Below, in pieces: positions 9,894 through 18,267 of a DNA stretch of 64,000 nucleotides. The DNA comes from Nitrospirota bacterium (GTDB lineage Bacteria > Nitrospirota > 9FT-COMBO-42-15 > HDB-SIOI813). Below the pieces are notes generated by a model. That model was not told where the DNA came from. It did not search any database and saw nothing but the letters and a program-made list of their open reading frames with translations. A program made the translations under genes and the position numbers. The stretch is taken from positions 42,651 to 106,650 of the forward strand of contig JADZCV010000014.1 of the NCBI GenBank assembly GCA_020851375.1. The letters run 5' to 3'. The first letter of the stretch is position 1. Every line of letters starts with the position of its first letter.

Positions 9894-10346
9894 TTGACAA
9901 AAGGCAGAAAGATTGGCATTGGCGTAAGCATTCTCATTATTGCAGGAGCGCTTGGATATCTTGCGCTTGGAAACTTCGGGGAAAATCTGATCTATTTTTA
10001 TACCCCATCGGAGATCCGTACGCTTTCCCCTGATTATTACGGCAGGAAGGTTCGGGTAGGAGGAATGGTTGTAATGGGAAGCCTGAAAGTCATTCCCAAT
10101 ACCCTTCGTATGAACTTTGACCTCACTGACGGTGCTGAGACAATCCAGGTAGCCTTTGAAGGTGTGCCTCCGGACCTCTTCAAGGAGGGGACCGGGGCTG
10201 TTGCAGAGGGCTATTGGGACTCCGGCAAAATCTTTCACTCCAATATGATTATGGCCAAACATTCAGAAGACTATATGCCAATAGAGATGAAACGGGCAGG
10301 TGTGGAGCTGCCAAAGAAGGACTTTATAAAATCACTGCAGGAATAG
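9894..10346 (+). CDS. ccmE: Haem chaperone CcmE
   Basis: CcmE carries haem covalently on a histidine and hands it to CcmF. The 150-residue protein has one N-terminal helix (about 7-25), an OB-fold domain (RVGGMVVMGSL, VAFEGVPPDLF, AVAEGYW) and the attachment motif AKHSEDY, with His123 and Tyr127 at the canonical spacing. It uses a TTG start one base after the stop of the CcmE-like gene, which suggests coupled translation at reduced efficiency. Confidence 0.93.
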   Translation: MTKGRKIGIGVSILIIAGALGYLALGNFGENLIYFYTPSEIRTLSPDYYGRKVRVGGMVVMGSLKVIPNTLRMNFDLTDGAETIQVAFEGVPPDLFKEGTGAVAEGYWDSGKIFHSNMIMAKHSEDYMPIEMKRAGVELPKKDFIKSLQE

Positions 10347-10376
10347 ATAATTTATGCAACACTGGAAATACACAGT

Positions 10377-12329
10377 ATGATGATAGAGCTCGGTTACTTC
10401 GCTGTAATCACTGCACTAATGGTATCCATAGCCGGAATAATCATCCCTGTTGCCGGCCTTTGGACAGTAAATAACAGCTTGATACGGGCCGGACGGCAGA
10501 TTGTCACAGTAAACTTCCTCCTGATTTCACTTGCCTGCGGAACCCTTATTTACTCCTTCCTGATGCGCGACTTCTCGGTGAAATATGTTGCAATGAACTC
10601 CAACAGCCGGCTGCCTGTCTTCTATACAATTGCAGCCCTTTGGGGAGGACATGAGGGTTCTCTGCTGTTCTGGACATGGATCCTTAGCGCTTTTGCCGCC
10701 CTTGCCGCATGGATCCACTGGAAGAAACACCCTGCAACTATCCCGTACCTTATAGCTATCGAGTCCGCAGTAACAGCCGGGTTCCTTGCACTCATTGTAT
10801 TTCTGTCGAGTCCCTTTGAGCGCATATTTCCCGCCCCTTCTGAAGGCATGGATCTGAATCCCCTGCTGCAGGACCCGGGCATGGTGTTTCATCCGCCTTT
10901 TCTTTATCTCGGGTATGTAGGTTTTTCCATTCCATTTTCCTTTGCCATGGCAGCCCTTCTCTCCGGCCGGCTGGGGGAAGAATGGATTCGGTCAACCCAC
11001 CGGTGGACACTCCTGTCCTGGATCATGCTGACATTCGGCATCCTGATGGGAGGATACTGGGCCTACTACGAATTGGGTTGGGGAGGGTACTGGGCGTGGG
11101 ACCCGGTTGAAAACGCATCTTTTATGCCGTGGCTGGTCGGAACCGCATATCTTCACTCTGTGATGGTTCAGGAAAAGCGTAAGATGTTCAAGGTCTGGAA
11201 CCTCTTTTTGATTATCGTGACATTCTCTCTCTCTCTGCTTGGGACATTCCTTGTTCGAAGCGGGATACTCTCTTCTGTTCATGCCTTCGCAAATGATCCC
11301 GGAAGAGGTGTGTATATACTGATTTTTATGTCCGCTGTACTGCTCTTCTCCTTCGGCACTCTCATCATACGGTCAAACCTGCTAAAGACAAAAATCGAAA
11401 TGGATTCTATCGTATCCCGCGAGTCAGCTTACTTATTCAACAACCTTTTCCTGCTCATAGCTACTGCAACTGTATTTCTTGGAACACTATACCCCCTGCT
11501 CGTTGACACCCTGTACGGGACAAAGGTAACTGTTGGCGCCCCTTACTACAACAAGGTCTTCATGCCCATCGTCCTGATTATACTTATTCTGATGGGGATT
11601 GCGCCAATGATCGCCTGGCGTAAGGCCTCAGCGGAAAACATACGCAGGAACTTTCTGATACCATTAATAGCCGGTTTGGCCAGTGCAGCTATTTTCGCCA
11701 TCTTTGGCATTAGAATGGCTTATCCTTTGATTATAGTGTTTATTGCCTGTTTTGTCTCCGCAACAATCATAATTGACCTGTATAAAACCAGCTCCTACTG
11801 GTCAAGTCATTCCGGAGTAAGTCTTCCAGCCGGCATTTATAAGGCATGGCACCACAATCAGCGGCGCTACGGCGGGCTTGTAACCCACATTGGAGTCCTG
11901 GTCCTCATACTCGGAATAGTCGGATCATCTGCCTACAAACTGGAAAAGACCGTTATGCTGAAACCAGGAGATGAGTTCAAGCTTGGAAGCTACTCCTACA
12001 AGTTCCTGGGGATTCAGGATGCGGCAGGAATCAACTGGCGCGGTGTTGAGGCCCTGTTTAATGTCTATGAGAAAGATCGTTTTGTAGCAGAGATGCGGCC
12101 CCAGAAGCGCCAATATATGGGCGGTTCTCAAATGCCGACGACAGAGGCTGCCATCGAACCTCGCCGTATGGGAGATCTATACCTCTCACTCAGTGAAATC
12201 ACAGAGGAGGGATGGATCACGGTTATGGCCTTTCAGAATCCTTTAATCCACTGGATCTGGTATGGCGGCGGGATCATGGGTCTGGGTGTAGTCCTGATAC
12301 TCTTTAAGAGAAGGCGGAGGGATTCATAA
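10377..12329 (+). CDS. ccmF: Cytochrome c haem lyase subunit CcmF
   Basis: CcmF, with CcmH, ligates haem from CcmE to the CXXCH cysteines of apocytochromes. The 650-residue polytopic protein shows the WWD signature GWGGYWAWDPVENASFMPW, followed by GTAYLHSVMVQEKR, and a C-terminal periplasmic domain before a last helix. Length and architecture are normal. Two ATG codons stand at 10377 and 10380. It overlaps the ccmG-like gene by one base. Confidence 0.95.
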   Translation: MMIELGYFAVITALMVSIAGIIIPVAGLWTVNNSLIRAGRQIVTVNFLLISLACGTLIYSFLMRDFSVKYVAMNSNSRLPVFYTIAALWGGHEGSLLFWTWILSAFAALAAWIHWKKHPATIPYLIAIESAVTAGFLALIVFLSSPFERIFPAPSEGMDLNPLLQDPGMVFHPPFLYLGYVGFSIPFSFAMAALLSGRLGEEWIRSTHRWTLLSWIMLTFGILMGGYWAYYELGWGGYWAWDPVENASFMPWLVGTAYLHSVMVQEKRKMFKVWNLFLIIVTFSLSLLGTFLVRSGILSSVHAFANDPGRGVYILIFMSAVLLFSFGTLIIRSNLLKTKIEMDSIVSRESAYLFNNLFLLIATATVFLGTLYPLLVDTLYGTKVTVGAPYYNKVFMPIVLIILILMGIAPMIAWRKASAENIRRNFLIPLIAGLASAAIFAIFGIRMAYPLIIVFIACFVSATIIIDLYKTSSYWSSHSGVSLPAGIYKAWHHNQRRYGGLVTHIGVLVLILGIVGSSAYKLEKTVMLKPGDEFKLGSYSYKFLGIQDAAGINWRGVEALFNVYEKDRFVAEMRPQKRQYMGGSQMPTTEAAIEPRRMGDLYLSLSEITEEGWITVMAFQNPLIHWIWYGGGIMGLGVVLILFKRRRRDS

Positions 12330-12883
12330 TGAAAGGGTGGCATGTCGCAATTATTATTGCCCTTATCGGGATCATAGGGCTTTTTTACGCAGGACTCGGC
12401 CGTGACCCGCGCAGCATCCCCTCAGTACTTGTCGGAAAAGAGGCACCCCCATTTTCAGGTCCGGATGTCCAGACCGGCGAAAACCTTTCCCTCAGTTCAT
12501 ACAAAGGGAAGGTAGTAGTCCTTAATTTCTGGGCATCATGGTGTCAGGAATGCAGATTGGAGCATCAGGCACTCCTCTCCATAAATGGACAGTTCAGGAG
12601 TCATCCTGATTTCGTAATGCTTGGCATTGATTACCAGGACCAGCCAGGGGATGCAATAGCCTTTCTCAGTTCCTTCGGCAGCACCTATCCCCATGTAAGG
12701 GATATCAAAGGCACAATCGCAATTGATTATGGTGTATATGGGGTGCCTGAAACATTTGTTATAGACAGACAGGGAATTATTCGTTTCAAGTATGTCGGTC
12801 CGATAATGGGGCCTGTCTATTCACAAATGACTGAACAAATCATACGCCCTCTCTTAGAGGGCAGGGAGCCTCAACGTTCATGA
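12329..12883 (+). CDS. ccmG: Periplasmic thioredoxin CcmG/ResA-like
   Basis: This TlpA/ResA-type thioredoxin is anchored by an N-terminal helix (about 5-22). The active site is WCQEC (Cys72, Cys75) in LNFWASWCQECRLEHQ, with the cis-proline segment YGVYGVPETFVIDRQG. It is predicted to reduce the haem-binding cysteines of apocytochromes using electrons from the CcdA protein encoded upstream. It overlaps ccmH by 4 bases. Confidence 0.9.
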   Translation: MKGWHVAIIIALIGIIGLFYAGLGRDPRSIPSVLVGKEAPPFSGPDVQTGENLSLSSYKGKVVVLNFWASWCQECRLEHQALLSINGQFRSHPDFVMLGIDYQDQPGDAIAFLSSFGSTYPHVRDIKGTIAIDYGVYGVPETFVIDRQGIIRFKYVGPIMGPVYSQMTEQIIRPLLEGREPQRS

Positions 12884-13356
12884 AGAAAGTTATATGGATT
12901 GTCTCATTCCTCCTTCTGTTCACTGCTGCAACCGTCATCAGGGCTGAAATAAGGGATGAGACTGACCTGGATGCAAGGACAAGGGATGTGGCAAAAACAC
13001 TTCGATGCACAGTGTGCCAGAATGAATCCATCTGGGACTCCAAAGCTGACCTGGCAAAGCAGATGAGAGAGGTGGTCAGGGAACGGCTTGCGCAGGGCCA
13101 AAGCCCGGAAGAGATCCAGGCATATTTTCAAAGCCGCTATGGTGACTATATACTGCTCGAACCACGAAAGTCCGGATTGAACTGGCTCCTATGGGCAGGC
13201 CCGTTCGTCCTGCTTATCGTTGGAGGGGTCATCCTCTACATTGTTATGCGCCGCTGGGTCTCAGGGACAAAGGATACCAGCGTTGAAGAAATGCCTGCAC
13301 TGGATGAGGCACACCGCAGACGAATCGAAGAAGAGCTGAAATCTTTCGACAAATAA
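12880..13356 (+). CDS. ccmH: Cytochrome c maturation protein CcmH
   Basis: The 158-residue protein has a signal peptide (about 1-22), the conserved redox motif LRCTVCQNESIWDS (Cys43, Cys46), and the family sequence AQGQSPEEIQAYFQSRYGDYILLEP. A membrane helix (about 105-127) comes before a cytoplasmic tail. CcmH interacts with apocytochrome thiols and CcmF. The size fits the short CcmH/CcmL form, with the TPR part encoded separately just downstream. Confidence 0.93.
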   Translation: MKKVIWIVSFLLLFTAATVIRAEIRDETDLDARTRDVAKTLRCTVCQNESIWDSKADLAKQMREVVRERLAQGQSPEEIQAYFQSRYGDYILLEPRKSGLNWLLWAGPFVLLIVGGVILYIVMRRWVSGTKDTSVEEMPALDEAHRRRIEEELKSFDK

Positions 13357-13373
13357 TGGAGGCGCATTAGAAA

Positions 13374-14318
13374 ATGTTCATTGTTTATGCAGCAGTGCTT
13401 ATAATAATTGTACTGCTCCTGATTGCATGGCCGCTATTTAGAAATAGCAGGCGTCAGCCCCTGTCTCAGGCTGACGCCGCAACAGGAGACGCAGCAGCAG
13501 ATCTGGAAACAGAAAAAGAGAACATACTCGCATCAATCAGGGATCTGGAGGCTGACATCCAGGGCGGAAAACTCTCTCCGGCCGACTATAAACGGCTCAG
13601 GGATATGGAAGAACACCGTCTTGCTGAAATACTTGACCGGATAGACAGCATAGAAGCAGCAGAAGATGAAACGCCTGAACGACGCAAAGGCCTGGCAAAT
13701 GACAATGAGCCATCTGCCAGGTTCCGGGCCATGAATATAGCAGTATTGACGATACTTATCCTTCTTATCGCAGGGGGCGCTTCCGCAGTCTATTATTATC
13801 ATTCTGTGAAAATTCAGGAACAAAACCTGGAAGCCATGATGGAGAATCCCGGGGCCGTCTCAATGGAAGGTACACCAGGCCCCGTCGAAATGGTCGCCAG
13901 ACTGGAACGAAAGCTCAGGCAAAACCCAAATGACCTCGATGGCCAGATTATGGCCGGACGGTCCTATATGACAATTCAAAGGCCGGAAGAGGCCCGGAAG
14001 GCATGGAGCAAGGTCATAGAGCTTGATCCCAATAATATAGAGGCCTATTACAGCATGGGATACCTGCTTATTCAGTCAGCTGCCCCGGGCAATCCGGACA
14101 GCTATAACAAGTCAATAGAATATCTCGATCATGCACTTTTGCTCTCCCCCGGATTACCGGCTGCCCTCTACTATAAAGGGCTTGCCCTTGCACATCTGAA
14201 GCAGTATGATGAGGCAGTAAAGAACTGGGAGGGGGCAATTCAAAATCTCCCGCCAGGCAGTGAAGACTCGGAATTCGTAAAGGACGCACTCAGAAAGCTA
14301 AAGAGCGGGAATCTCTAA
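13374..14318 (+). CDS. ccmI: CcmI-like TPR protein
   Basis: This 314-residue protein starts with a membrane helix (about 2-20). A coiled segment with ENILASIRDLEADIQGGKLS, typical of CcmI, follows, then a second helix (about 122-142) and TPR repeats (about 170-305, with GRSYMTIQRPEEARKAWSKV and YKGLALAHLKQYDEAVKNW). CcmI binds apocytochrome c and presents it to the haem lyase. It follows ccmH after 17 bases with a GGAGG-like site, and its stop is directly followed by the next ATG. Confidence 0.85.
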   Translation: MFIVYAAVLIIIVLLLIAWPLFRNSRRQPLSQADAATGDAAADLETEKENILASIRDLEADIQGGKLSPADYKRLRDMEEHRLAEILDRIDSIEAAEDETPERRKGLANDNEPSARFRAMNIAVLTILILLIAGGASAVYYYHSVKIQEQNLEAMMENPGAVSMEGTPGPVEMVARLERKLRQNPNDLDGQIMAGRSYMTIQRPEEARKAWSKVIELDPNNIEAYYSMGYLLIQSAAPGNPDSYNKSIEYLDHALLLSPGLPAALYYKGLALAHLKQYDEAVKNWEGAIQNLPPGSEDSEFVKDALRKLKSGNL

Positions 14319-15449
14319 ATGCTTACCGCCGGTTTTAAACTTTTCAGGGTCCTGGGTATACCCATATATGTAAACTACACCTGGTTTATTGTATTTTCCC
14401 TTGTTGTATATACACTTGCTGTCAGCTACTTTCCTTATCTTGGACCATACTACGAGCCATGGATCAGGTGGATGATGGCTTTTATCGCAGCCATCATCTT
14501 ATTCTCCTCCATACTGCTGCATGAATTATCTCATTCCTATGTTGCACAAAAACAGGGCATCAGGATTAAGAGCATAACCCTTTTTGTGTTCGGCGGCATA
14601 GCTCAAATGGTTGGAGAATCCCGCACCCCTTCAGGAGAAATTAAGATTGCTGCAGCAGGACCTGCCTTGAGCCTTTTCATATCAGGAATATTCTGGACTA
14701 TAGTATTCGTGTTTAAGCGGGATATGGCTACATCCCCTGTACTGGCAATATCATATTTCCTTGCATACACAAACATGATGCTTGCCGTATTTAACCTTAT
14801 ACCAGGTTTTCCCCTTGACGGCGGGCGTATGCTAAGGGCATTCATTTGGAAGCGCACCAATAACCTGAACAGGGCGACACTTATAACAAGCAGGATAGGC
14901 AAAGGTTTTGCCATCCTGCTGATTGTCGGCGGATTGTGGGACTTGCTGAATGGTGTGTTTATAAGCGGCCTCTGGCTTATATTCGTGGGAATGTTCCTTC
15001 AGCAGGCGGCTGATGAGGGATACAGGCAGACCCTGCTTCACCGCACCCTCTCCTCTGTCAGGATCAGGAATATCATGGTATCACCCGCAATATCAGTTAA
15101 TGACAATATGACCATTGACCATATAGTAAACAACTTTTTCTTCCGCTATCGCTTTAACAGTTTTCCGGTTGTTTCAGGAGAGGAGTTGGCCGGCATCATC
15201 TCTATTCATGATATAAAGGTTGTAGAAAAAGAGAAATGGCCTTATACTATTGTACGGGATGTAATGTTTAAGGACATTTCTGCCTTTACCATCTCACCTG
15301 AGAGCGGAGCACTTGAAGCCCTCGACAAGATGATTGATACCCACCGTGGCAGGCTTGTTGTGCTCGAAGACAGAAGGATAGCCGGCATGATCAGTCAGCG
15401 TGACATAATGCAGATGCTGAAATTAAAGGCAGACCTGGGAAATTCATAA
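14319..15449 (+). CDS. Site-2 (M50) membrane metalloprotease with paired CBS domains
   Basis: The 376-residue protein is an M50 rhomboid-unrelated intramembrane protease. The zinc motif is HELSH (His68, Glu69, His72), and the third ligand region is NLIPGFPLDGGRMLRA. Two C-terminal CBS domains (about 240-375, beginning RIRNIMVSPAISV and ending AGMISQRDIMQML) probably sense adenine nucleotides. The family cuts membrane-bound regulators, but the substrate is unknown. It begins immediately after the ccmI stop and ends the run; a short gap separates it from glgA. Confidence 0.88.
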   Translation: MLTAGFKLFRVLGIPIYVNYTWFIVFSLVVYTLAVSYFPYLGPYYEPWIRWMMAFIAAIILFSSILLHELSHSYVAQKQGIRIKSITLFVFGGIAQMVGESRTPSGEIKIAAAGPALSLFISGIFWTIVFVFKRDMATSPVLAISYFLAYTNMMLAVFNLIPGFPLDGGRMLRAFIWKRTNNLNRATLITSRIGKGFAILLIVGGLWDLLNGVFISGLWLIFVGMFLQQAADEGYRQTLLHRTLSSVRIRNIMVSPAISVNDNMTIDHIVNNFFFRYRFNSFPVVSGEELAGIISIHDIKVVEKEKWPYTIVRDVMFKDISAFTISPESGALEALDKMIDTHRGRLVVLEDRRIAGMISQRDIMQMLKLKADLGNS

Positions 15450-15472
15450 CAATTAAAAGGACTCCGGCAACA

Positions 15473-16939
15473 ATGAAAAAGAAGTTATCCATTCTTTATT
15501 GTACACCTGAGGTCACGCCATTCTCCAAGACAGGAGGGCTTGGAGATGTTGCCGGGAGCTTGCCCAGGGCGCTTGCTGCAGCCGGATGTGATATCCGGGT
15601 TATTACACCCAAATATGCCGGGATCAATGAATCATTACATAAATTAAAGAAGGTTGCAGAAAACATATCTTTTAAAATAGGAACCAGGGACGAAACAGGG
15701 GGGCTTTATAAGGGGACTCTTCCCGGGAGCAGGATCCCGGTTTATTTCGTCAGTAGCGGCAAATATTTCAACAGAAAGGAACTTTACCAGGAAGGCGGGA
15801 AAGATTATGTAGACAACATGGAAAGATTTTCCTTTTTCTCCATGATGGCTCTCCACTCCATGGAAAGGCTGGGTTGGCAGCCTGACATCATTCACTGCAA
15901 TGACTGGCAGACCGCCCTGATACCCGTGTACTTAAAAACCTTTTTGAGGACAGCAAATATCCGGACCCTTTTTACGATCCATAACCTTGGTTATCAGGGG
16001 CTGTTTGGCATGGATAAACTCCCGCTCACAGGGCTTGACTGGAGCCTCTTCAGGATGAACGGACTCGAATTTTACGGACAGATAAATTTACTTAAAGGAG
16101 GTATAGTCTTTTCCGATATTGTAACAACAGTGAGTCCGACATACAGCAGGGAAATACAGACTAAGGAATACGGTTGTGGCCTTGAGGGAGTCCTTCAGGA
16201 GCATAGTAAAAACCTTTACGGCATTATAAACGGCGTTGACTATGATGAGTGGGATCCATCCGCAGACAATCACATCTCAGTTAAATATGGTATTAAATCG
16301 ATCATCCGCAAAAAGGACTGTAAAGGAGACCTGCAAAAAAATTGCGGACTCCCGGTTTCAGACGCTCCTCTGATTGGAATGGTATCGAGACTGGACGACC
16401 ATAAGGGATATGACATACTTGCAGAAATTATGGATGAATTAATGCAACTCGACATACAGATGGTAATGCTTGGCACAGGCAGGGCTAAATATCAGGATAT
16501 GTTCAGGAAGTTTAAAGAGAAATACCCCGCTAAATTATCTGTTAACCTCTTTTTTGACAATACGCTCGCACACAAGATAGAGGCAGGAGCGGACCTGTTT
16601 CTTATACCTTCGAAGTACGAGCCGTGCGGTCTGAGCCAGCTTTATAGTTTCAGGTACGGCACCATACCTGTGGCGCATAAGACAGGTGGGCTTGCTGATA
16701 CAATAACAGACTATCTCCCTTCGACCATTGCAGGCAAAACAGCCACAGGTTTTCTATTCAGCCATTACAGTCCGGATGACCTGTTAAAGGCCATACTGCT
16801 GGCGCTTTGTGTTTATGATGACAAAAAGGCATGGAAGAACCTCGTTACCGCAGGGATGAAGTCAGACTTTTCATGGAAACAACCGGCAAAAGAATATCTG
16901 GGGCTTTATAAAAAAATTCTTGATAAGGAGGCGTATTAA
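15473..16939 (+). CDS. glgA: Glycogen synthase (ADP-glucose type)
   Basis: GlgA extends alpha-1,4-glucan from ADP-glucose. The 488-residue GT5 enzyme shows the N-terminal substrate motif KTGGLGDVAGSLPRALA. It also has HCNDWQTALIPVYL, the C-terminal nucleotide-binding region MVSRLDDHKGYDIL and the catalytic PSKYEPCGLSQLYSFRYGTIPVAHKTGGLADT. Length is normal. It is the first gene of a four-gene cluster with a phosphofructokinase, acylphosphatase and GH57 glucanotransferase, and it overlaps the second by one base. Confidence 0.96.
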   Translation: MKKKLSILYCTPEVTPFSKTGGLGDVAGSLPRALAAAGCDIRVITPKYAGINESLHKLKKVAENISFKIGTRDETGGLYKGTLPGSRIPVYFVSSGKYFNRKELYQEGGKDYVDNMERFSFFSMMALHSMERLGWQPDIIHCNDWQTALIPVYLKTFLRTANIRTLFTIHNLGYQGLFGMDKLPLTGLDWSLFRMNGLEFYGQINLLKGGIVFSDIVTTVSPTYSREIQTKEYGCGLEGVLQEHSKNLYGIINGVDYDEWDPSADNHISVKYGIKSIIRKKDCKGDLQKNCGLPVSDAPLIGMVSRLDDHKGYDILAEIMDELMQLDIQMVMLGTGRAKYQDMFRKFKEKYPAKLSVNLFFDNTLAHKIEAGADLFLIPSKYEPCGLSQLYSFRYGTIPVAHKTGGLADTITDYLPSTIAGKTATGFLFSHYSPDDLLKAILLALCVYDDKKAWKNLVTAGMKSDFSWKQPAKEYLGLYKKILDKEAY

Positions 16940-17967
16940 TGAATATTGGCATTCTGACGGGCGGAGGAGACTGCCCGGGACTGAATTCTGTAATCAGGGC
17001 AGTTGTTAAAAAGGCATCACAACTTGGACATCACGTAATTGGTATCAGGGACGGATGGAAAGGGCTGATCGAACTCAACTATAAAGAACTCGACAAAGGG
17101 TCTGCCTCCGGGATACTCCATTTGGGAGGCACTATACTCGGGACATCACGGACCAATCCCTTTGCAAAGGAGGGCAATCCTCAGAGGGTAATTGAGAACA
17201 TAAAGAAACTGGGGCTCGATGTCCTTGTTGCAATCGGAGGGGATGACACACTGGGTGTTGCAAATAAACTTTATGGAATGGGAATCAATACAATAGGAGT
17301 ACCCAAGACCATAGATAATGACCTGTCAGCCACTGATTTTACATTTGGCTTTGATTCTGCAGTAAACATCGTCATGAATGCCCTTGACAATCTCCACAGC
17401 ACGGCAGAATCCCATCACAGGGTATTGGTAGTCGAGGTGATGGGACGGCATGCAGGATGGATTGCCACGTATGGAGGACTTGCAGGAGGCGCTGACTATA
17501 TACTCATCCCTGAGAAGCCTTTCACTATTGATGAGGTATGTGATAGCATAAAACGGAGACAGGCGTCAGGGAAAAGATTCAGCATAATTGTCGCGGCAGA
17601 GGGTGCTGTGCTGGCAGAGGGTGAGACAGTCATCACAAAGGATATAAAGAAAGACGCCTTTGGCCATGTAATGCTCGGAGGCATAGGAAAATTCCTGTGT
17701 GCAGAGATCGAAAACCGCACAGGGGCGGAGTGCAGGGATGTGGTCCTGGGTCACCTGCAGCGTGGAGGAAGCCCGACGGCCTTTGACAGGATACTGGCAA
17801 CACGCTATGGAATCGCTGCTGTTGATCTTATAGAAAAAAAGGACTTTGGCAAGATGGTTGCCCTCAGGGGCAATCAGATAGTTGCCGTAAGTCTCGAAGA
17901 AGGCGTACAAAAGGCCAAGACAGTGGATATGGATATCTATGAGATTGCCACAACATTTTTCGGGTAA
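16939..17967 (+). CDS. pfkA: 6-phosphofructokinase, residues of the pyrophosphate-dependent type
   Basis: This group A phosphofructokinase has 342 residues. The donor site reads GGDDT with Asp103, where ATP enzymes have Gly. The catalytic segment reads PKTIDND with Lys123, where ATP enzymes have Gly. Both changes mark pyrophosphate-dependent or mixed-substrate enzymes. Other motifs are GGGDCPGLN at the start, [12 protein letters not shown] and [16 protein letters not shown] pyrophosphate donor would make the step reversible and link glycogen breakdown and synthesis to biosynthetic pyrophosphate. Donor preference is inferred from residues only. It overlaps acyP by one base. Confidence 0.9.
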   Translation: MNIGILTGGGDCPGLNSVIRAVVKKASQLGHHVIGIRDGWKGLIELNYKELDKGSASGILHLGGTILGTSRTNPFAKEGNPQRVIENIKKLGLDVLVAIGGDDTLGVANKLYGMGINTIGVPKTIDNDLSATDFTFGFDSAVNIVMNALDNLHSTAESHHRVLVVEVMGRHAGWIATYGGLAGGADYILIPEKPFTIDEVCDSIKRRQASGKRFSIIVAAEGAVLAEGETVITKDIKKDAFGHVMLGGIGKFLCAEIENRTGAECRDVVLGHLQRGGSPTAFDRILATRYGIAAVDLIEKKDFGKMVALRGNQIVAVSLEEGVQKAKTVDMDIYEIATTFFG

Positions 17968-18248
17968 TGAAGACGAGGGTGCATCTGTTCATCAATGGTA
18001 TTGTCCAGGGGGTTTTTTTCAGGGATTCAGCCAAACAGGTTGCCCAATCACTTGGTATAACCGGTTTTGTAAAAAACCTGCCGGATGGACGGGTAGAACT
18101 GGTTGCTGAAGGGGAAAAGGATTCAGTGGATAAGTTGGTACAATGGTGCCGCAAGGGACCTCCGGCAGCAATAGTCGAATCAGTAGAAGCAAATCCTGAA
18201 CCTTATAATGATGAGTTTGAACTCTTCGATGTGAAGAGATCACGGTAA
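17967..18248 (+). CDS. acyP: Acylphosphatase
   Basis: This small alpha/beta enzyme of 93 residues hydrolyses acyl phosphates such as 1,3-bisphosphoglycerate or carbamoyl phosphate. The phosphate loop reads [11 protein letters not shown] with catalytic Arg19, and Asn37 lies in [14 protein letters not shown] Phe replaces the more usual Gly of QGVGFR. It overlaps the phosphofructokinase stop by one base and precedes the GH57 gene by 19 bases, so it belongs to the same transcript. Confidence 0.92.
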   Translation: MKTRVHLFINGIVQGVFFRDSAKQVAQSLGITGFVKNLPDGRVELVAEGEKDSVDKLVQWCRKGPPAAIVESVEANPEPYNDEFELFDVKRSR

Positions 18249-18267
18249 AGAAATCTGGGGGTACGGT

